The notes: generated from the letters alone by a model not told the origin. Positions 28,432 to 37,193 are shown, counted from the first letter of the stretch. The stretch is DNA of 64,000 bases from an uncultured Treponema sp. (GCA_946411505.1 CAMKEG010000004.1:62001-126000); one strand, 5' to 3'. Made by a program: numbers and translations.

Positions 28432-31275
28432 ATGAAAAAATTTAATATATCGTCAAAAGTTGCCGGCGCGGTTTTGTTCGCATTGGCTTCATTTTTTTCA
28501 TTCGCGCTTTTGGTTCATCTTTTTGGCTTTGCGGAACGGAGCTCTTTTGCGTTGAGGTTTTTGTTTGGAACCGGAAAGATTTTGGCTTCGGCTTACGGTT
28601 TTTGCAGCGTTTTGATTCCGGTGTTTTTCTTCGCCGCTTCATTGACTGCTTTTAGCGGACAAAGAACTTTTAAAAAATGCGTTTACATCAGCTTTAGCTT
28701 GGTTCCATTTTTTACCGCCGTCGCGATTGAAAAGTTTTATCGCGCGATTTCATTTGGCTATGAAGGGGTTTCTTCATTCAAGGCCTTCCAGTTGATTTTG
28801 ACTTTTGTGATTGGCCTTTTGGTCATCGTGATTGAATACCTTTTGGCCGGAATTGTGGCCGAGCGAATTTTCTATGGAGTGGAGGAGGCGCAGTCCGGCG
28901 GCCGGCTTGATTCGTTGGAGGAAGAATTTAAGCCGACAGAAAAAATTGAGGAAGAAGCGGAAGAGCCTGTTGAAAAAATTGAAAATCCGGCCGCCGAGGT
29001 TGAGGACGAGTTTTCCGCCTTGCAGGCGCAAAAAGCCGCCGAAGTTGGCCAAAAGTATTTGCATGAGTTTGACGACCTTCAATTGACGGGCATAAAGATT
29101 CCGGAAAAATTCCAGCCTAAGGAAGAAAAGGCCGCTGACAATCAAACTTCCGTTCCGCAAGCCCAAGAAGAACCTGCGCCTGAGCCGGAGCCCGCGCCGG
29201 TTTCCGAACCCGCCCCCGAACCGGAGCCTGAGCTTCAAACTGCGCCGCCTGTCTCCGAGCCGATAGTGGTTTCCCGCGAGACAAAGAACGCGGTTGAAGA
29301 AGTTCCCGTGGAGCCCGTCGCCGTCACGACTGACGGGATTGAAGTTGACGAAAACGAGTATGACGCGGACGACTATCCCAATTACGTTGAGGAAGACGAG
29401 GTCGAAGAAGCTGACGGCGGCCAAGGCTTTAACGCGGTTGAAGATTATTCGCAAGAGCAGGAAGCCGCCGCGGACGACGGCGACTTTGACATAGAAGTTT
29501 CAGATGAAGAAGCCGACAGCGACGAGGGGCAAGCCCAAGAAGAATCGCTTTCCGACGCGGTGGCGCAATACGACGCGCAGGAGGAGCCCGCCCCCGACCA
29601 AGAGGAAGATGCCGACCAAGACGACGGCGCGCAAGACGAATTTGAAGTTGACGAGACGCCCGAGACTGACGGCGAAGAATTTGAAGTTGACGTAACGCCA
29701 GAAACTGACGGCGAGGACAGCGCGCCTGTTTCAATCAACGACGAAAAAACTTTGACAGCCGTAAACCCGCGCTTGCAGGAAAAAGCGGCGCCTGCGCTTT
29801 CCGCGCCTATTCCCGTAGAAAGGCCTGAGCCAAAAATAATCGACTCCCGATTTACGCGCGGCGTTTACGCAATTCCCACTGACAGAATTTTAAATGAATT
29901 TGAAAACTCTGATTACTGGGTCATTGACGAAGGAACCAACGCCAGCGCCGCCCAGCTTAAGGAAACGCTGGAGGAATTTAAAATCAGCGCGGAAGTCACC
30001 GGCATCCGAAAAGGCCCGGTAGTAACGATGTTCGAGATTTTGCCCGCGCCTGGAGTCAAGCTTAGCAAAATCGTCACGCTGCAGGACAACATCGCCTTGC
30101 GCTTGGCGGCAAAATCCGTCCGCATTGTCGCGCCGATTCCCGGAAAGCGAGCGGTGGGAATTGAAGTTCCTAACAAGGAGCGCGCCGTCGTCGCCTTCCG
30201 CGAAATCATAGAGCAGGAATTGCCTGAATACAAGAAGATGGCCGTTCCCGTAATTTTGGGAAAAGACATCCAGGGCGAGGCGCAGGTCATCGACCTTTCA
30301 AAAACGCCGCACTTGCTTATCGCCGGTTCAACAGGCTCTGGAAAATCGGTTTGCGTAAACTCGCTGATTCTTTCAATCCTTTACAAGCGCTCGCCCGAGC
30401 AAGTCAAGCTGATTTTGGTTGACCCAAAAATCGTAGAATTGAAGTTGTACAACGACATTCCGCACTTGCTTACGCCAGTAATCACCGAGCCAAAGCGCGC
30501 GCTCCAGTCGCTGCAGTATTGTTTGTGCGAGATGGAACGCCGTTACGCGCTTTTGGACGGAATGGGCGTGCGCGACATCATCAGTTACAACAAGCGAATC
30601 GAAGAGCGCCACATAGCGAGCGAAAAGCTTCCGTACATTGTTGTCATAATCGACGAGTTTGCCGACTTGATGGCCACGACCGGAAAGGAGCTTGAGTCCA
30701 CAATCGCGCGCCTTTGCGCTATGAGCCGCGCCGTCGGAATCCACTTGGTTCTTGCGACCCAGCGCCCATCCGTCGACGTAATCACCGGCCTTATCAAGGC
30801 GAACATTCCAAGCCGCATCGCTTTTGCCGTAGCCTCAAAGATGGACAGCCGCATCATCATCGACCAAGTTGGCGCCGAAAAACTTTTGGGCCGCGGCGAC
30901 ATGCTTTTTGTAAGCGCGGTAAATCCAGTTCCGATAAGAATTCAGGGAACGCTTGTAAGCGACGACGAGGTTGAGAACGTAGTGAATTACGTAAAGCAAT
31001 ACGGTTTCCCGGAATACATCGACGACGAAATCTTTGTTGACGATGAGGACGAAGAGAATCCAGAGCCGGGCCTTTTTGACGAAGGCGACGATCCCCTTTA
31101 TCAAAAGGCCTTGGACATTGTGGTGGAAGCCGGCAAAGCCAGCGCCTCTTACATTCAACGCAGGCTAAAAATCGGCTACAACCGCGCCGCCCGCTTGGTG
31201 GAAGAGATGGAAGCCCGCGGCATAGTGGGTCCGGCCAACGGCTCCAAGCCGCGCGAAATCATCCACATGCCATAA
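28432..31275 (+). CDS. ftsK: DNA translocase FtsK/SpoIIIE
   Basis: 947 aa. Four membrane helices in the first 150 residues anchor it at the septum. Residues about 153-443 are a Pro/Ala/Glu/Asp-rich, very acidic linker with near-repeats (FEVDETPETDGEE, FEVDVTPETDGED). The motor follows: alpha/beta domains with EFKISAEVTGIRKGPVVTMFEILP, Walker A GSTGSGKSV near residue 631, Walker B YIVVIIDEFADLMA. The C-terminal gamma winged helix (about 875-945; SASYIQRRLKIGYNRAARLVEEME) reads KOPS-type polar sequences. It pumps chromosome DNA at division and activates XerCD recombination at dif. Divergent from the NlpC operon. Confidence 0.96.
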   Translation: MKKFNISSKVAGAVLFALASFFSFALLVHLFGFAERSSFALRFLFGTGKILASAYGFCSVLIPVFFFAASLTAFSGQRTFKKCVYISFSLVPFFTAVAIEKFYRAISFGYEGVSSFKAFQLILTFVIGLLVIVIEYLLAGIVAERIFYGVEEAQSGGRLDSLEEEFKPTEKIEEEAEEPVEKIENPAAEVEDEFSALQAQKAAEVGQKYLHEFDDLQLTGIKIPEKFQPKEEKAADNQTSVPQAQEEPAPEPEPAPVSEPAPEPEPELQTAPPVSEPIVVSRETKNAVEEVPVEPVAVTTDGIEVDENEYDADDYPNYVEEDEVEEADGGQGFNAVEDYSQEQEAAADDGDFDIEVSDEEADSDEGQAQEESLSDAVAQYDAQEEPAPDQEEDADQDDGAQDEFEVDETPETDGEEFEVDVTPETDGEDSAPVSINDEKTLTAVNPRLQEKAAPALSAPIPVERPEPKIIDSRFTRGVYAIPTDRILNEFENSDYWVIDEGTNASAAQLKETLEEFKISAEVTGIRKGPVVTMFEILPAPGVKLSKIVTLQDNIALRLAAKSVRIVAPIPGKRAVGIEVPNKERAVVAFREIIEQELPEYKKMAVPVILGKDIQGEAQVIDLSKTPHLLIAGSTGSGKSVCVNSLILSILYKRSPEQVKLILVDPKIVELKLYNDIPHLLTPVITEPKRALQSLQYCLCEMERRYALLDGMGVRDIISYNKRIEERHIASEKLPYIVVIIDEFADLMATTGKELESTIARLCAMSRAVGIHLVLATQRPSVDVITGLIKANIPSRIAFAVASKMDSRIIIDQVGAEKLLGRGDMLFVSAVNPVPIRIQGTLVSDDEVENVVNYVKQYGFPEYIDDEIFVDDEDEENPEPGLFDEGDDPLYQKALDIVVEAGKASASYIQRRLKIGYNRAARLVEEMEARGIVGPANGSKPREIIHMP

Positions 31276-31323
31276 AATGGGCTTCGCCCATTTTATAACG
31301 AGTTTTCGCTTCGCAAAAACTCG
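31273..31323. terminator. Two hairpins between convergent ftsK and GH18 genes
   Basis: Hairpin 1: TAAAATGGGC-TTC-GCCCATTTTA (31273-31295), starting at the ftsK stop codon. Hairpin 2: CGAGTTTT ... AAAACTCG (31299-31323) with a GCTTCGC tip. Both have A/T-rich stem bases, so they probably terminate transcription from both sides. Confidence 0.7.
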
Positions 31324-31329
31324 CGCGCG

Positions 31330-32490
31330 TTAAGGTTTTTCATTCAACGGCACGAGCGGCTCTATCCATTCCCAAAAGGCCGCGTCTTCCATTCCCAGGC
31401 GCCAAAAAGCGATGCTGTCAAAGCCGTAGTTTTTGTACATTCTTGCGCGCTGCAAGAGGCTTGTCGCGTCGTCAAACCAAAGCGTCACCTTTGCTTTTGC
31501 CTCGTATTCAAAGTGCGGAACTCCGTCCTTGCGCTTTAATTGCTTCACGTCGTTTTCGTGCATGATGCGGTTGGCGCCGTTAAAGTACCAGGCTTGCGCG
31601 AGCGAGCGGTCAATCCAGCTGCGGCCGTAAAATGGAACGCCGATGATGTACTTGTCGGCGGGCAAAACGCCAAGCGCGTAGTCAACGATTTTTTTGCACC
31701 AATTGATTGAGGCGACGGAACCCGGGCCGCTTGTGGACCAATGCTCGTCGTAGGCCATAATCATAACTTTGTCGGCAACGGCCGCGATTTTTTTGTAGTC
31801 GTAAACGTCGGTGGCAAAAGTTTTTACGCGGGCGGGAACGCAAACGGTCAGCGGCTTTTCGCCAAGCTTGCGCTTTAGCTGGCGCAAGAATTCCAAAAAG
31901 TTTTCGCCGTCTTTTTGCGGAACAAGCTCGTAGTCGATTTGGAGGCCGTCAAATTCGCGCGAGGCAAAAATCAAGTCCTTCACCAAGTCGCCGCGCAAGC
32001 CGTATTTTGGGTCAAGGACAAAGTGCGTGGTTGACGTGGAATTGCACACCGCCACAAGGTGAACGCGGCCTTTAAAGCCCGCCGTCAAATTTCTTTTTGG
32101 AGCGGTCTCCAATTTGCCGTAGCAATCTACGTCCACGCCAAAAAGCGCCAAGTCGGTGAGCGGCGCGTTTTTGTCAAAATCCTTAAGGCGGTTTGTTACA
32201 AGGTAGCCCCATATTTCCTTAAACTGAACTTTTTCGCCGTCAAGCTTGTTCCAGCGGTATGGGTGCGAATAACTGTCATGCTCAACTTCTTCCGGAAAAT
32301 CTTTCTCTTCAAAAATTTCAAGGCCCTGGCCCGCTGGAATTTCCACCGCCAGCTTCGCGTCCTTGGCCAACGCAGGCCGCGACATAAGCGCCAGAATGAG
32401 AACTGCGGCAAGCCCAAAAATTCGGGCCGCGAAAATGTTTGCAAAACAAATAACGCGCGGCGGCGTTCGCCAGACTTTTATTTTTTTCAT
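31330..32490 (-). CDS. GH18-family glycoside hydrolase (chitinase/SleL-like), exported
   Basis: 386 aa. N-terminal signal helix (ALILALMSRPALA). GH18 barrel about 95-380: the catalytic motif FDGLQIDYELVP supplies the DxxxDxE pattern with the general-acid Glu. Also typical are ADKVMIMAYDEHW, KYIIGVPFYGRSW and GFDSIAFWRLGMED. GH18 members of this kind act on chitin or on peptidoglycan N-acetylglucosaminyl bonds. The start codon overlaps the stop of the upstream ModF-like gene by 4 bp (ATGA), which implies co-translation, although no functional link is obvious. Confidence 0.88.
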   Translation of the reverse strand: MKKIKVWRTPPRVICFANIFAARIFGLAAVLILALMSRPALAKDAKLAVEIPAGQGLEIFEEKDFPEEVEHDSYSHPYRWNKLDGEKVQFKEIWGYLVTNRLKDFDKNAPLTDLALFGVDVDCYGKLETAPKRNLTAGFKGRVHLVAVCNSTSTTHFVLDPKYGLRGDLVKDLIFASREFDGLQIDYELVPQKDGENFLEFLRQLKRKLGEKPLTVCVPARVKTFATDVYDYKKIAAVADKVMIMAYDEHWSTSGPGSVASINWCKKIVDYALGVLPADKYIIGVPFYGRSWIDRSLAQAWYFNGANRIMHENDVKQLKRKDGVPHFEYEAKAKVTLWFDDATSLLQRARMYKNYGFDSIAFWRLGMEDAAFWEWIEPLVPLNEKP

Positions 32491-34142
32491 AATTCGATTA
32501 TCTTGTACATCGGAGATTCGCCGGGGTGAAATTCCAAAATATGCTTTTCCGCCGCCAACGCTTCCGTCGGGTCATGGGTAACGTGCAGCAGCGTGGTCGT
32601 TCCGCTTTGAGCGACGATTTCAAGCAAGTCCAAAATTTTTTGACGGAAGCTTTCGTCAAGGCCGTGGCAGGGTTCGTCAAGAATCAGGATTTCCGGCGCC
32701 TTTACCACCGCGCGCAAAATCAAAATCGCGCGCTGCTCGCCGTAGCTGAGCGTGTTGAACGACTCGTTTTCGCGGCCCGCAAATCCGCCCAGCGCCAGCC
32801 ACTTTTTGGCCGCGGCGATTTCCGTGTCAGTCGCCTGCTCGTACAAGCCGATTGAATCCTTAAAGCCCGAAACGATTACGGCCAAAAGGCTCGCTCCGAC
32901 CATTCTATATTCGACGTGCAGGCGGTAGGAAACGATTCCAAGCTTTTTCTTTATGTCCCAAATCGTTTCGCCAGAGCCGCGGCGCGCGCCGAAGATTTTT
33001 ATGTCGTTGCTGAATACTTGCATATTGTCGCCGGTAATCAGTTCCAGGAAAGTGGTTTTGCCGGAACCGTTGGGGCCGCGAATCAGCCAGTGCTCGTTTT
33101 TGCGCAGCGTCCAATTAAGGTCTTGCAAGACGCTGTTTTCGCCCCAGCCCACATTGACGCCGCGCATTTCGATTAGCGCCGCTTCTTGGCTTTGCGACGG
33201 ACTGCCGTTTTGCAAAACCGCGCTTTCTTGGTTGGCGGCGGACAATTGGCTTTTAAAGGCGGCTACATCAGATTCGCGGGATTTTTGCGCGGCGGCTTTT
33301 TTGTCAGCCAAAATTTTTTCGTATTCGCTCCGTTCCCCGCAAAAAGAAATTTCTCCGTCAGTAAATTCCACAACCTTGTTTATCGCGTTTGGAATTTCGT
33401 GGAAGCGCTCCATTCCCAAAATTATTCGCGGAAAGGCGCTTTCATGGCTGGAACTGCCGCCGCCCGCATTTTGGTCTTTCGACTGATTGCCGCCATTTTG
33501 CGCCGCCTCCGACTGCGCGAGCTGGCGCTTGGCCACGCTGTCAAAAAAGTCCAACAAAATTTTTCGGCTTTGCGCGTCAAGGCCGGCAAAGGGGTCGCTT
33601 AAAATCAAAAGCTTTTTTCCGCTCAAGAGCGCGCGGCACAAAAGCGTTCGGCGGATTTCGCCGGTGGACATATACTTTAGGCCGCGGTCAAGAATTTTTT
33701 CAAGGCCGCACAATTTTACCTGCGGGTCGCTTTCCAAGCGCGCTGCGGCCGGCGGCAAGTCGTAAATGCCGGTTTTGGAATCGCGCTTGATTTTTTGTCC
33801 GGTCAAGGCTTCCGCAAAAAAGACGCGGGCGCTTCTTCCGTGGTCCACGCCGCCTTCCAAAAATTCGCTTTCGTCGTTGGCGCGCTCTTCCTGTATCAAG
33901 GCGGCGGCCCTTTCAAGCGACACGATTTCAACCGAGCCGTCAAAAATGTTTGAATAAAGTCCGTCCGCGTTGGGGACAATTTTTAGCTGGCCGCAAAGCG
34001 CCTTTAAAAAGTCAGCCTTGCCGCCGCCGTTTGGGCCAATCACAAGCCAGGCCTCGCCGGAGTCCATGGACCAAGAAAAATTTTTTATTATTGTTGATTT
34101 TGAGTCGTCGATTCGGCAATTTTTAATTGAAATTAAATTCAT
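32487..34142 (-). CDS. modF: ModF-like protein with two fused ABC ATPase domains
   Basis: 551 aa, no membrane helix. The C-terminal half closely follows E. coli ModF: RGPNGSGKTTFLELI, IFGARRGSGETIWDIKKKLGIVS, signature NTLSYGEQRAI, Walker B ILILDEPCHGLD. The N-terminal ATPase has a degenerate P-loop, GPNGGGKAD, where the usual Ser/Thr after Lys is Ala, but keeps a signature-like MSTGEIRRTLLCRAL. ModF's own role is poorly defined despite its molybdate-operon location in E. coli. No mod genes are nearby. Start ATG at 34142: TACAAT ends 6 nt upstream and no Shine-Dalgarno is present, so leaderless expression is likely. Confidence 0.85.
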   Translation of the reverse strand: MNLISIKNCRIDDSKSTIIKNFSWSMDSGEAWLVIGPNGGGKADFLKALCGQLKIVPNADGLYSNIFDGSVEIVSLERAAALIQEERANDESEFLEGGVDHGRSARVFFAEALTGQKIKRDSKTGIYDLPPAAARLESDPQVKLCGLEKILDRGLKYMSTGEIRRTLLCRALLSGKKLLILSDPFAGLDAQSRKILLDFFDSVAKRQLAQSEAAQNGGNQSKDQNAGGGSSSHESAFPRIILGMERFHEIPNAINKVVEFTDGEISFCGERSEYEKILADKKAAAQKSRESDVAAFKSQLSAANQESAVLQNGSPSQSQEAALIEMRGVNVGWGENSVLQDLNWTLRKNEHWLIRGPNGSGKTTFLELITGDNMQVFSNDIKIFGARRGSGETIWDIKKKLGIVSYRLHVEYRMVGASLLAVIVSGFKDSIGLYEQATDTEIAAAKKWLALGGFAGRENESFNTLSYGEQRAILILRAVVKAPEILILDEPCHGLDESFRQKILDLLEIVAQSGTTTLLHVTHDPTEALAAEKHILEFHPGESPMYKIIEL

Positions 34143-34221
34143 GAATCAATTGTATCACAATCCGCGCTTTTTTGGAAGAATTGGCCGCCAGCGTTTGTCT
34201 TGCCCCCAGGTTTGGGCTTGC

Positions 34222-34250
34222 TTGACCATTAGGCTTTTGGGCGCTAAAAT
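34222..34250 (+). promoter_or_regulatory. Leaderless-type promoter of the 112-aa exported protein
   Basis: TTGACC (34222-34227), 17-nt spacer, TAAAAT (34245-34250) directly preceded by GCGC, then 7 nt to the ATG at 34258. There is no ribosome-binding site in between. Confidence 0.78.
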
Positions 34251-34257
34251 CTTTTTT

Positions 34258-34596
34258 ATGAAGTCCGTAAAGCTTTTGTTCGCGCTTTTACTTTTTTTAG
34301 GCTTGTCGCTCCAATGCGGGCCAGAATTTAAACGGATTCAAAATTCAGAAATTCAAGACACGTTCGTTTTGTCTGCTTTGCAAGAGCTTCCTTGTGTTTT
34401 TCCGGAAATTAGGCAGAATTTAAAACAAGAAGCGTCTTCCTTGATTTCAAAGAATTTCTTTGCGTTGCCATTTAAAGCGAATACAATAAAATATAAAAAG
34501 AATCTACGATTTGCTCTCTTTATTCCGCTTCAACTTTCAGAAAAAAAACTTTCGCGCTACATAAAGTCAGTAATTGCAATTCAAAGCCTTCCGTAA
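34258..34596 (+). CDS. Small exported protein or lipoprotein, unknown function
   Basis: 112 aa. Signal helix MKSVKLLFALLLFLGLSLQC with Cys at residue 20, a possible spirochaetal lipobox. The mature part has Gln/Glu-rich and basic stretches (IKYKKNLRFALFIPLQLSEKKL); no domain recognised. The ATG is set by the promoter at 34222-34250. An inverted repeat that also covers the ribosome site of the next gene follows within 45 bp. Confidence 0.65.
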   Translation: MKSVKLLFALLLFLGLSLQCGPEFKRIQNSEIQDTFVLSALQELPCVFPEIRQNLKQEASSLISKNFFALPFKANTIKYKKNLRFALFIPLQLSEKKLSRYIKSVIAIQSLP

Positions 34597-34599
34597 ACA

Positions 34600-34632
34600 C
34601 TTCCTAAAAAATCTACAAAAAATTTTAGGAAG
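34600..34632 (+). promoter_or_regulatory. Inverted repeat that sequesters the ribosome site of the PTS IIA gene
   Basis: Perfect 10-bp inverted repeat CTTCCTAAAA (34600-34609) / TTTTAGGAAG (34623-34632), 13-nt loop. The right arm contains most of the Shine-Dalgarno AGGAAGGA of the PTS gene (ATG 34639). In mRNA the stem would hide the ribosome site, so it may be a translational switch or thermometer; it could also be a DNA operator. Confidence 0.6.
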
Positions 34633-34638
34633 GATTTT

Positions 34639-35082
34639 ATGACTCAAAATAACGAATGTTGGATATTGCCGGGATCCGTGTCTTTGACTGTTTGTGACGC
34701 AGGAAGAGAGGCTGTCCTTGACCAAATGATAGCCTTGTTGGAAAGAACAGGTTGCGTTAGAGACAAGAAAATTTTAAAGACAGACTTGTTGAACAGAGAA
34801 GCTCTTGGAAGCGTTGACATTGGAGAGGACGTTTCAATGCCCCACGCGCAGTCGCAGGGCGTGAGCCGCTTTTGCGCTTCTATCGCCGTGACGCAAAAAA
34901 AGCGAATTTGCCTGCTCACGGCTTGGCCTTCGGTTTCTTACAAAGAGCTTAAGACAATAGCCGCCTTTATCGAACTTTTTAAAGACGAACGGAAAAAGAA
35001 AGAGCTTTTTCTAGCGGAAAGCGCTCAAGAACTTTTTGAAAAAATCAAGACTCATCTTGCGGGCTATGGAATAAACGCATAG
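34639..35082 (+). CDS. PTS EIIA component, fructose/nitrogen (PtsN) type
   Basis: 147 aa, a single EIIA-Fru/Mtl/Ntr domain. The phosphorylated His lies in GEDVSMPHAQSQGVSRF. There are no IIB or IIC domains and no sugar permease nearby, so a regulatory (PtsN-like) role is more likely than sugar uptake. Treponemes commonly have incomplete PTS systems of this kind (established for the genus in general). The ribosome site lies in a hairpin (see 34600-34632). Next downstream is an IlvY-type regulator with its own promoter. Confidence 0.85.
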   Translation: MTQNNECWILPGSVSLTVCDAGREAVLDQMIALLERTGCVRDKKILKTDLLNREALGSVDIGEDVSMPHAQSQGVSRFCASIAVTQKKRICLLTAWPSVSYKELKTIAAFIELFKDERKKKELFLAESAQELFEKIKTHLAGYGINA

Positions 35083-35087
35083 AACGC

Positions 35088-35116
35088 TTGGAACAAATGG
35101 CGATTGGCGCTAAAAT
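35088..35116 (+). promoter_or_regulatory. Leaderless-type promoter of the LysR-family gene
   Basis: TTGGAA (35088-35093), 17 nt, TAAAAT (35111-35116) preceded by GCGC, then CCGTTT and the ATG at 35123. The 6-nt gap predicts transcription starting at the start codon. Confidence 0.75.
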
Positions 35117-35122
35117 CCGTTT

Positions 35123-36025
35123 ATGGACTTTTATGAACTGGACGCTTTCATCACTCTTGCGGAGACGCTGAACTTTTCAAAGGCGGCGGATTTATGCGCC
35201 ATGAGCCCTTCCGCCTTAAGCCGAATGGTGGCGCGGCTGGAAGAGGAGGCGGGCGCGGCGCTTTTGGACCGCGACAACCGCAGGGTATCCTTGACCGAGC
35301 GCGGAAAAAAGTTTTTGGCCTTCGCGCGCGAGGCGGTGACAAAACGAAAGGGCCTTCTTGAAGAATTTTCAAAAGGAAGCGATTTGCTTTCGGGCGACCT
35401 AAAAGTTTACGCCAGCGTCACCGCCTGCTACACTATTTTGCCGCCCTTCATCAAAGCGCTTTCCCAAAAATATCCGGCCGTGCGCTTGTCGGTGCAAACC
35501 GGCGGCGAGGCGGGCGCCTTTAACGCAGTAAAAGAAGGCCGCGTCCTTTTGGCAGTAGCCGCCATTCCCGAAGAAGGAAACGCGGCGATAGAATCCACCA
35601 GCGTCATAAAAACGCCCTTGATTTACGCGGCCAGCGCGGACGGCCCGTGGACAAAGCTTGACGGCTCGCCGCAGGACATAGTTTCAAGCGCGCCCTTGGT
35701 TCTTCCCAAAACAGGACTTGCCCGCAAGCGCTTTGACAAGTGGACCAAAAGCCGCAACGTAAAGCCAAAAATCGCCGCCGAGACAGAAGGCAACGAAGCG
35801 CTTTTGGCCATCGCGCAGCTGGGCCTGGGAATCGCCTTGGTTCCGCGAATCGTTTTGGAAAACGGCCCTTACAAGGGAAAGTTTGTAATCCACGAAGCCG
35901 GAAACGCGCTTGGATATTACGACGTCGGCTTTATCCGCAAAAAAGAAATTTCAGGCACTCAAAGCGAGCGCAAAATCATGCAAGCGGTCAACGAGATACT
36001 AAACAGCTTTTCTGACAATTTATAA
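35123..36025 (+). CDS. ilvY: LysR-family regulator, IlvY-like
   Basis: 300 aa. HTH about 1-60: DFYELDAFITLAETLNFSKAADLCAMSPSALSRMVARLEEE. The linker and effector domain follow IlvY closely: LSGDLKVYASVTACYTILPPFIKAL and EGNEALLAIAQLGLGIALVPRIVLENGPY. In E. coli IlvY activates ilvC in response to acetohydroxy acids. No ilv gene is adjacent here, so the target is elsewhere or different. Promoter as listed at 35088-35116; no Shine-Dalgarno before the ATG. Confidence 0.85.
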   Translation: MDFYELDAFITLAETLNFSKAADLCAMSPSALSRMVARLEEEAGAALLDRDNRRVSLTERGKKFLAFAREAVTKRKGLLEEFSKGSDLLSGDLKVYASVTACYTILPPFIKALSQKYPAVRLSVQTGGEAGAFNAVKEGRVLLAVAAIPEEGNAAIESTSVIKTPLIYAASADGPWTKLDGSPQDIVSSAPLVLPKTGLARKRFDKWTKSRNVKPKIAAETEGNEALLAIAQLGLGIALVPRIVLENGPYKGKFVIHEAGNALGYYDVGFIRKKEISGTQSERKIMQAVNEILNSFSDNL

Positions 36026-36038
36026 AAAAAACGAAAAC

Positions 36039-36068
36039 TTGACAAACGTGATGGGGGGGGGGTATAAT
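36039..36068 (+). promoter_or_regulatory. Promoter with a ten-G tract in its spacer (candidate phase-variable switch)
   Basis: Consensus TTGACA (36039-36044), 18-nt spacer containing ten consecutive G (36053-36062), then consensus TATAAT (36063-36068). Slippage by one G would give the optimal 17-nt spacing, and by two or more in either direction would weaken the promoter. Poly-G length-dependent transcription is established for tpr genes of Treponema pallidum. Confidence 0.85.
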
Positions 36069-36089
36069 AGAAAGAAATAGGAGATTGCT

Positions 36090-36560
36090 ATGAAGAAAAT
36101 TACTGTTGTTTTAGCGGCGCTTGCCGTTTCGTTTGCCTTGTGCCTTGGACTTTTTATTTCTTGCGGCGCGGGCGAGGACAATTCTCAACTTGTCGCGGCT
36201 TATATTGAAGCCGCCAGAACACAGAGGGAAGCTGCGGAATATACAAAGCTTATTAGCATCGGTGTGAAAATATATGGATCTGGAGACAAAGGGGACATTG
36301 CTGAAAGAGACCAGGAAGAGCCAAGAAAATACGCTGACTCCGAAAAGAAATATGCCGTCATCATTTTTGAAGCGATTCCTGCTAGTGGAAATAAATTTAA
36401 TTTGGTTGGAGTAAACGCGACAACAACCCCTGCTTCTACTCTTTCCTATCCCAAAATTGAGAAGCACCCGACAAAGACCAATTACTTTACGGTCACTGTT
36501 CCAATAGAAACGACAACGTTGAATATCGACAAGAGCAACGCTTTTGAGTCTCTTAACTAG
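36090..36560 (+). CDS. Small lipoprotein under a poly-G promoter
   Basis: 156 aa. Lipoprotein signal ending GLFISC (Cys about 26). The mature part is Ala/Glu-rich at first, then a beta-rich, Thr-rich C-terminus (YFTVTVPIETTTLNID). No known domain. Ribosome site AGGAG 6 nt upstream. The promoter suggests on/off or graded expression within a population, typical of surface antigens (inference). A strong terminator follows directly. Confidence 0.8.
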   Translation: MKKITVVLAALAVSFALCLGLFISCGAGEDNSQLVAAYIEAARTQREAAEYTKLISIGVKIYGSGDKGDIAERDQEEPRKYADSEKKYAVIIFEAIPASGNKFNLVGVNATTTPASTLSYPKIEKHPTKTNYFTVTVPIETTTLNIDKSNAFESLN

Positions 36561-36565
36561 TTGCC

Positions 36566-36593
36566 ATTGCCGGGCTTGCCCCGGCAATTTTAC
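36566..36593 (+). terminator. Terminator of the poly-G lipoprotein gene
   Basis: ATTGCCGGG-CTTGC-CCCGGCAAT, a perfect 9-bp stem followed by TTT. It also faces the end of the convergent cytidylate-kinase-like gene. Confidence 0.75.
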
Positions 36594-36605
36594 TTCCGCG
36601 CGCTT

Positions 36606-37193
36606 TTAGTTCCGCGCAATGTCCAAAATAATTTGGACGCACTTGTCGATGCCAAGCGACGAGGTTGAAAGGCACAAGTCGTAATGCTTGCTTACGCCAA
36701 ATTCCGTGTTGGTGTAATGCGAGCAGTATTTTTGGCGGCGCTTGTCTACGATTTTTATGTCGTCCAAAATTTCTTTTTCGGTCTTGTCCGGCATTTTTTC
36801 TTTTTGCAGGCGCGCCGCCCGCCAGTATTGGTCGGCGTGAACAAAGACGTGCAGGGAATTGTCAAAATCCTTTAGAATGCTGTTGGCGTTGCGGCCTACG
36901 ATGACGCATTTTCCGCGCTCGCCAAGCTTTCGGATTATTTCCTTTTGGGCGCTAAACACGCGCTCGTCAAGTGGCGCGTTGTACATGTCGAACAAGCTTT
37001 GGGTAAAGCCAAAGACTAGCGGCGGCTTTTCGTCCATCGCCAATATTTGGTTTATGTCGATGTTGGCGTCGCGGGCAGAGCGCAAAATCAATTCCTTGTC
37101 GCAGTAATCGTATCCCAACTCGTCGGCCACGCGACGGCCAATCTCGCCGCCGCCCGCTCCAAATTCCCGGCTTATAGTGATTATCTTTTTCAT
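36606..37193 (-). CDS. Cytidylate-kinase-like family protein
   Basis: 195 aa. P-loop REFGAGGGEIGRRVADELGYDYCDKELI and the NMP-kinase core KCVIVGRNANSILKDF fit the cytidylate kinase-like family (PF13189 type). Members probably phosphorylate a nucleotide or small molecule, but most are uncharacterised. It lies 9 bp downstream of the ABC ATPase gene and belongs to the same transcript. Ribosome site GAGG. It is distinct from the housekeeping Cmk. Confidence 0.82.
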   Translation of the reverse strand: MKKIITISREFGAGGGEIGRRVADELGYDYCDKELILRSARDANIDINQILAMDEKPPLVFGFTQSLFDMYNAPLDERVFSAQKEIIRKLGERGKCVIVGRNANSILKDFDNSLHVFVHADQYWRAARLQKEKMPDKTEKEILDDIKIVDKRRQKYCSHYTNTEFGVSKHYDLCLSTSSLGIDKCVQIILDIARN

